A DNA stretch of 64,000 nt, from assembly GCF_051106095.1 (NCBI RefSeq), contig NC_135786.1:90010501-90074500 (forward strand), written 5' to 3'. The notes under the pieces were generated by a model, which worked only from the letters and a program-made list of their open reading frames with translations, was not told where the DNA came from and did no database searches. Shown piece after piece: positions 59,677-64,000 of this stretch (its first letter is position 1; each line of letters begins with the position of its first letter). Source of the DNA: Pogona vitticeps (lineage: Eukaryota; Chordata; Lepidosauria; Squamata; Agamidae). The position numbers and the translations under genes are program-made.

Positions 59677-61125
59677 TCATAGAATCATAGAAAACTGAAG
59701 TTGGAAGGGGTCTACAAGGCCATCAAGTCCATCCCCCTGCTCAATGCAGGAATACAACCAAAGCATATCTGCCAGGCGATCCTCTAAGTTTTTCTTGAAT
59801 GCCTCCAGTGTTGGAGCACTCACCAACTCCCAAGGTAACTGTCGTACTGCTCTAAGAGTTAAAAGTGTTTTTTTTCCCCCTGATATTCAGCCGAAACCTG
59901 GCTTCCTTTAACTTGAGCCCAGTCCTGCACTCTGGGATGATCGAGAACAGATCTTGCCCCTCCTCTGTATGACAGCCTTTCAAATATTTTAAAAAGTGAT
60001 ATCATATCACCCTTCAGCCTTCTTTTCTCAAGGCTAAACATACCCCATTCTTTCAGATTTTCCTCATAAGGCTTGGTTTTCAGACCCCTGATCATCCTTG
60101 TTGCCCTCCGCTGAACTTGTTCCAATTTGTCAACATCCTTCTTGAAGTGTGGTGTCCAGAACTGGACACAGTACTCAAGGTGAGACCTAACCAGTGCTGA
60201 AAAGATGGGGACTAGCACCTCGCCGGATTTGGAAACTATACTTCTATTAATGCAGCCTAAAATAGCATTAGCCTTTTTTGTAGCCACATCACAGTGTTGG
60301 CTTGTATTTAACTTGTGATCTATGACAATTCCAAGATCCTTCTCGCTCGTTGTTTTGCTGAGCCAGGTATCCCCCATCTTGTAAATGTGCAATTGGTTTC
60401 TTTTTCCGAGGTGCAGTATTTTCCACTTATCCCTGTGGAATTTCATTCTCTTGCTTTCAGCCCAGTGCTCCATCCTATCAAGGTCATTTTGAATTTTGTT
60501 TCTGTCTTCTAGGATATTAGCTATTCCGCCCAATATTGTGTCATCTGCAGATTTAACAAGCATTCCCTGCACTCCCTCATCCAAGTCATTAATACAAATA
60601 TTGAAGAGCACTGGGCTCAGGACTGAGCCTTGGGGTACCCCACTAGTTACCTCCTCCCAGTTAGAAAAGGACCCATTACTCACCATACTCTATGATTCTG
60701 TAGCCAACTGTGTATCCATGTGACACTTGATCTATCTAGCCCACACCTAGTTAGCTTGCTAATCAGAATATCACGGGACACTGTCAAAAGCTTTGCTGAA
60801 GTCAAGATATACTGCGTCTACAGCATTCCCTCTGTCTATCAGGGAGGTGACCTGATCAAAATACAAGATCAAATTAGTTTGGCAGGATTTGTTCTTGACA
60901 AATCCGTGTCGGCTTCTAGTTATTACTGCATTGTTTTCTAGGTGCTTGCACAACAACCACTTTACGATCTGTTCCAGAATTTTGCCTGGGAGTGATGTGA
61001 GGCTGACTGGCCTATAGTTCCCAGGTTCCTCTTTTTTGCCCTTTTTGAAGATAGGGACGACATTGGCTCTCCTCCAGTCTTCTGGCACCTCCCCCGTTTC
61101 CCATGATTTCAAGAAAATAATGGAT
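59677..61125 (-). mobile_element. CR1 LINE, 5'-truncated
   Basis: The minus strand carries the C-terminal half of CR1 ORF2. Reverse-transcriptase blocks run in order: GEVPEDWRRANVVPIFKKG and GNYRPVSLTS (about 61080-61000), VYLDFSKAFDSVP (about 60780), SGVPQGSVLSPVLFNI (about 60600-60650), then KSADDTILGG at the catalytic box, and HLEYCVQFWTPH in the thumb. The 3' end has the CR1-type ATTCTATGATTCTATG-like tail at about 59677-59690. Frames change near 60771 and 60686, and the catalytic box reads ADDT rather than the usual ADDT/YADD context with a preceding aromatic residue, so this copy is dead. It is the best-preserved LINE in the window. Confidence 0.92.
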
Positions 61126-63195
61126 AGCAGTTTTTGCCATGTTGTCCCCTTTGCCCAAGTAATAGAGGTGAAATAAATGTTGTGTAATACAGAAATTGTT
61201 TAATTTACATAATCAGTGTGTGTAACAAAACTGAGCATTTGTTGTCCTGAAATTTGACTTACCTTAGCATATCATCTTGACATTAAAAGAGATGGTACAC
61301 AGCTCTAAATATAGCCCTGTTGTTGGCTATCTGTTTAAAGAAGACATACTGGTAGTAAGGCTGGCTAAGCGCTATAAGCACATATATTGCAGTAGTGGTA
61401 GAGAGCCCTCAGCCTCCAAATGCCTCGGAAATCTGCTTGTAGAAGCACCAGCCAGTATGGCCAGCTGCAGGAGGTTTTAGGCATTGTACTTCAAGACTTC
61501 TGGAAGGTTAAACCAAAAGCTGTGTTACATTTTTTCAGAAACAGTGTAGGTATTTTCTAAGCTAGAGAGGCTTTCAGCTGTTGAAACCTGAACTACATAG
61601 GGTGTGGGTTAATCATCCTATTATTCCTGATAAGAATAGGTAAACTGTGGAAATTTTTAAATCCCTTTTAATACTGCTAATCTCTCCCCCCCCTTTTACT
61701 GGTGTACTTTCTATAATGCTATTCTGAAACTTAGCTGTCAGAGTGAAGGGTATTAAGATGAACCAAGACTGTTTGACTAGAGTCAAAATCCTACCAAACA
61801 ATTTGAGTAAATGTAAATTACGGCTTTATCAGTAAGGCACTGACTGAAAGATATTTAGTCCCACATGGTAACAATGTATATAGGATTAAAACAGCATAAT
61901 ACTGTGGTAAATATATCTCTGCTTGGGTGTGATGTTCAGGTAAAACAGAGGCATTGATATCAGTAAGTGAGAAATTATTGATAGCAATTCAAAACTTCTA
62001 CAATTTAATTGTGTATCTGTTGGAATTTAGCTTGACACTGATTTTTGTCACTTTGCTGTGAATGGAATTTGTGTAGACGTATTCCAGGTGGGAGTTGAGC
62101 TATATTGCTTTATGCCTTTGCCTTCAAACCCTGTCTGATAAAAACACAACAACCATCCACCTCTTTCATTCAGCACTTACAAAATATATTAGTCATTCTT
62201 CACTTATATTTTGTATTTGTCTATTGTTCTTCTTATGAATGATGTTTTAATATGAATCCAGGTATGAAAGAAAATATAATGAATCTTCTGTGAAGTTGCA
62301 CTCAGGAATTAGGAGTTCTCTAGGTAAATTCACTTTAGCCAACCAGACACAAATCAGCAGAAAGAGATGAATAAGTTGGCAACCAGCCTTGTTTGCAGCT
62401 TGTTTAAGGTAGCATTGCTGTGGCCATCCATGTCTGCAGGAGGCATGGCTACAGCAGAGCTGCCATAATCAGCTGCAAAGAAGTGCTGGTTAGCAATTTC
62501 TTCCTCACTTTTTGTTGACTCCTTTCTCTTATTTTTTTTCCTTTGATCTCCTAGATGCCCCACCACAATGGCACCAGGCCTTGAAGTCAGGGTCAGGGGA
62601 GGAATGGAAAGAGAAGAGAAAGCAAGCAGACCCAGCCACCAGCTTATAGGTGGAGAAGATTCAGATAGCAGCCAGGGCCCACTGCTCTGCCTCACTGCTG
62701 CTGTAGTCAGCTGAAATGGCTTGAAACAGAACAGCCACCAACCCCTCTTTTTAAGCCCCTGAAACTGCATTGACATAAGTTATCACACCATCTGAGCTGA
62801 TGGAATGCATTTGCTGGGGGGGAGGGAGTAGATGTGCCAGTAATGAAGAGAAAAAGATTCAGATGGGGAGGGGACGCCAGGTTGAATCATATTGACTCGT
62901 ACTTCATGTAGTCCTGGATCATTTTCCATATTATTTGCCAGTGTAGCCACCCCCCTGAATTTCTAGGATCTGAATAGAATTTGGTTTTGATGTTGCTCTG
63001 AGCATGGTAAAGGATGCCCCAGAGAGCAGAGCTGGAGGGGCCCAGTTCTGCTCAGCTCAAGAAGCCTGTGTTCAAGAATTCACAACCCATTAGTGACTGC
63101 TATTTAGTTGATGTTACTTGGGGCAACATATGGCTGCTCCATGTATTCTGAGAGAGAGGGAGAGAGAGAGATGCTTTGTTTTTGGTATTTTGTAT
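61126..63195. other. No recognised feature
   Basis: About 2 kb of intron-like DNA. A hAT-like scrap may sit at about 61440-61500. No exon is supported. Confidence 0.35.
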
Positions 63196-63198
63196 GTA

Positions 63199-63420
63199 CA
63201 GTAGGACCCCGTTATCGTGGGATCAGTATCCGCTGGTTCACTTACCCACAGTCTGAAAATATTAAAAGAAAAAATCCAGAAAAAAATGTTTTCAAGCTTT
63301 GCTTAAACATATTACCAGAACTGGCCACAAGAAGGAGCCAGAGACTGTGCTGTCCTTGGCTACTTAAGACCTCTGCTCTTGTGAGCTTTCTCTTCCTTCC
63401 TGCTGGGTTACTTGGAGGTA
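63199..63420. mobile_element. GTAGGACCCC-type MITE, left part
   Basis: CAGTAGGACCCCGTTATCG preceded by TA, then CCAGAACTGGCCACAAGAAG near 63315, the counterpart of the internal block in the copies at 3.9 and 47.4 kb. The right end is not found. Confidence 0.5.
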
Positions 63421-63865
63421 AAAAAAACAAACAAACACCAGGGTTTGAAAGGCCGGATGATCTTATGGGGAAAGTGGGATGGGGGACATCTCTGGAGCAG
63501 CATTTAGGCCGGCTGGCTGGCACTGCATTGTGGCAGGTGTGCTTGCAAGGGCTTGAGAGAAAGCAGAAGAATGGCAAGCAATGTGAGGGAGGAGAACCGG
63601 GGAGGGTTGGAGCATGGGATGGGCCCCATGGGGAAGGTGTTTATTTGGGCTTGGAGGGGAGGGACTCTTCACTAAGGGGGCTTATTTGATGGTAGGAGAT
63701 CTGAAGGGAAAGTTGTTTCCCCACTCAAAAAAAGATTTAACTCAAAGTGTATTGTGTTTTTTTTTCCTTCTCGAATTTAATCTGGTAGAGGCAGACTTAC
63801 AGAACCCCATAATTATGTATTATTACATTAATAGATATTAATGTATATTACATTTATATTGGGAT

Positions 63866-64000
63866 TCCCAGTGTTGTGTAGTGGATAGAGTGATGGAGTA
63901 GGACTCTGGAGAACAGGGTTTGAATCCTCACCTGGCTATGGAAACTTACTGGGAGAGTAGAACTGATAAAAGCCATTCCTTAAGTATCTCACTTACCTTG
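63866..64000 (+). repeat. tRNA-derived SINE (MIR-like), cut by the window end
   Basis: GTGTAGTGGATAGAGTGATGG resembles a Pol III A box and GGGTTTGAATCC a B box, with tRNA-like spacing. Then the ACCTGGCTATGGAAACTTAC core. A decayed copy lies at 44.0-44.2 kb. Confidence 0.75.

Noticed and set aside
62354-63689. Frames of 140 and 193 codons near the right edge
   Set aside because: No recognisable domain, no splice support, low-complexity composition, and one overlaps a MITE end.
63866-63990. A functional tRNA gene
   Set aside because: A- and B-box-like sequences are present, but there is no cloverleaf acceptor stem or terminator and a decayed sister copy exists, so it is a tRNA-derived SINE.

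Overview
This window looks like nuclear DNA of a squamate reptile, probably a lizard. Three copies of a Sauria-type tRNA SINE with a Bov-B-like tail lie at 0.1-0.5, 6.5-6.9 and 34.1-34.4 kb. Around them are CR1, L2-like and L1 LINE remains, mariner, pogo/Tigger-like and hAT-like DNA elements and old LTR elements. No prokaryotic features, CRISPR arrays or rRNA genes are seen. Host gene content is thin: two CpG-rich promoter regions (about 10.3-11.2 kb, probably serving a minus-strand gene, and about 49.4-50.2 kb, probably serving a plus-strand gene), each with a good splice donor, plus one weak candidate internal exon near the left edge.

The main feature is one 22,160-bp DNA transposon at 11588-33747, bounded by the 10-bp direct repeat TCTCTGAAAA (11578-11587 and 33748-33757). 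It sits inside an older LINE-like repeat whose sequence continues across the insertion. Each end is a very long inverted arm of 5.4-5.6 kb. From the outside in, an arm has a cluster of six short motifs (AGCTTCTTATTC or a one-base-shorter variant), a short unique spacer, and about 30 tandem copies of a 176-bp unit. Each unit carries one copy of the same motif in the opposite orientation. The 11-kb interior holds a five-exon minus-strand transposase gene (27707 down to 17378) whose exon phases all agree. It encodes roughly 1,300 residues: a PHD finger, a FLYWCH/WRKY-GCM1-like zinc finger, an RNase-H-like DDE core of the MULE/NOF/Phantom type, and a C-terminal segment resembling the His box of ubiquitin-specific proteases. 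The architecture recalls Drosophila Foldback/NOF, but the arms are built from satellite-sized units. The gene has four apparent lesions, two of them in homopolymer runs.

The transposon introns hold several short terminal-inverted-repeat elements at about 18.9, 20.3, 21.5, 22.8 and 23.2 kb. From memory these resemble families common in frog genomes. The interior has none of the Sauria SINE, CR1, L2 or L1 copies that crowd the flanks; only one or two pogo/Tigger-like copies match a family seen outside. This suggests, but does not prove, that the element grew up in another vertebrate genome and entered this lineage fairly recently.

To the right, 36.3-40.7 kb holds a broken Ty3/gypsy-class fossil in which the integrase lies upstream of reverse transcriptase, the Gmr1 order. 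Related LTR/leader fragments lie at about 42.8-43.9 kb (minus strand) and 57.3-58.2 kb. The rest, 44-64 kb, is mostly intron-like or intergenic DNA with two more Tigger-like MITEs, an L2 3' end, a 5'-truncated CR1 and simple repeats.
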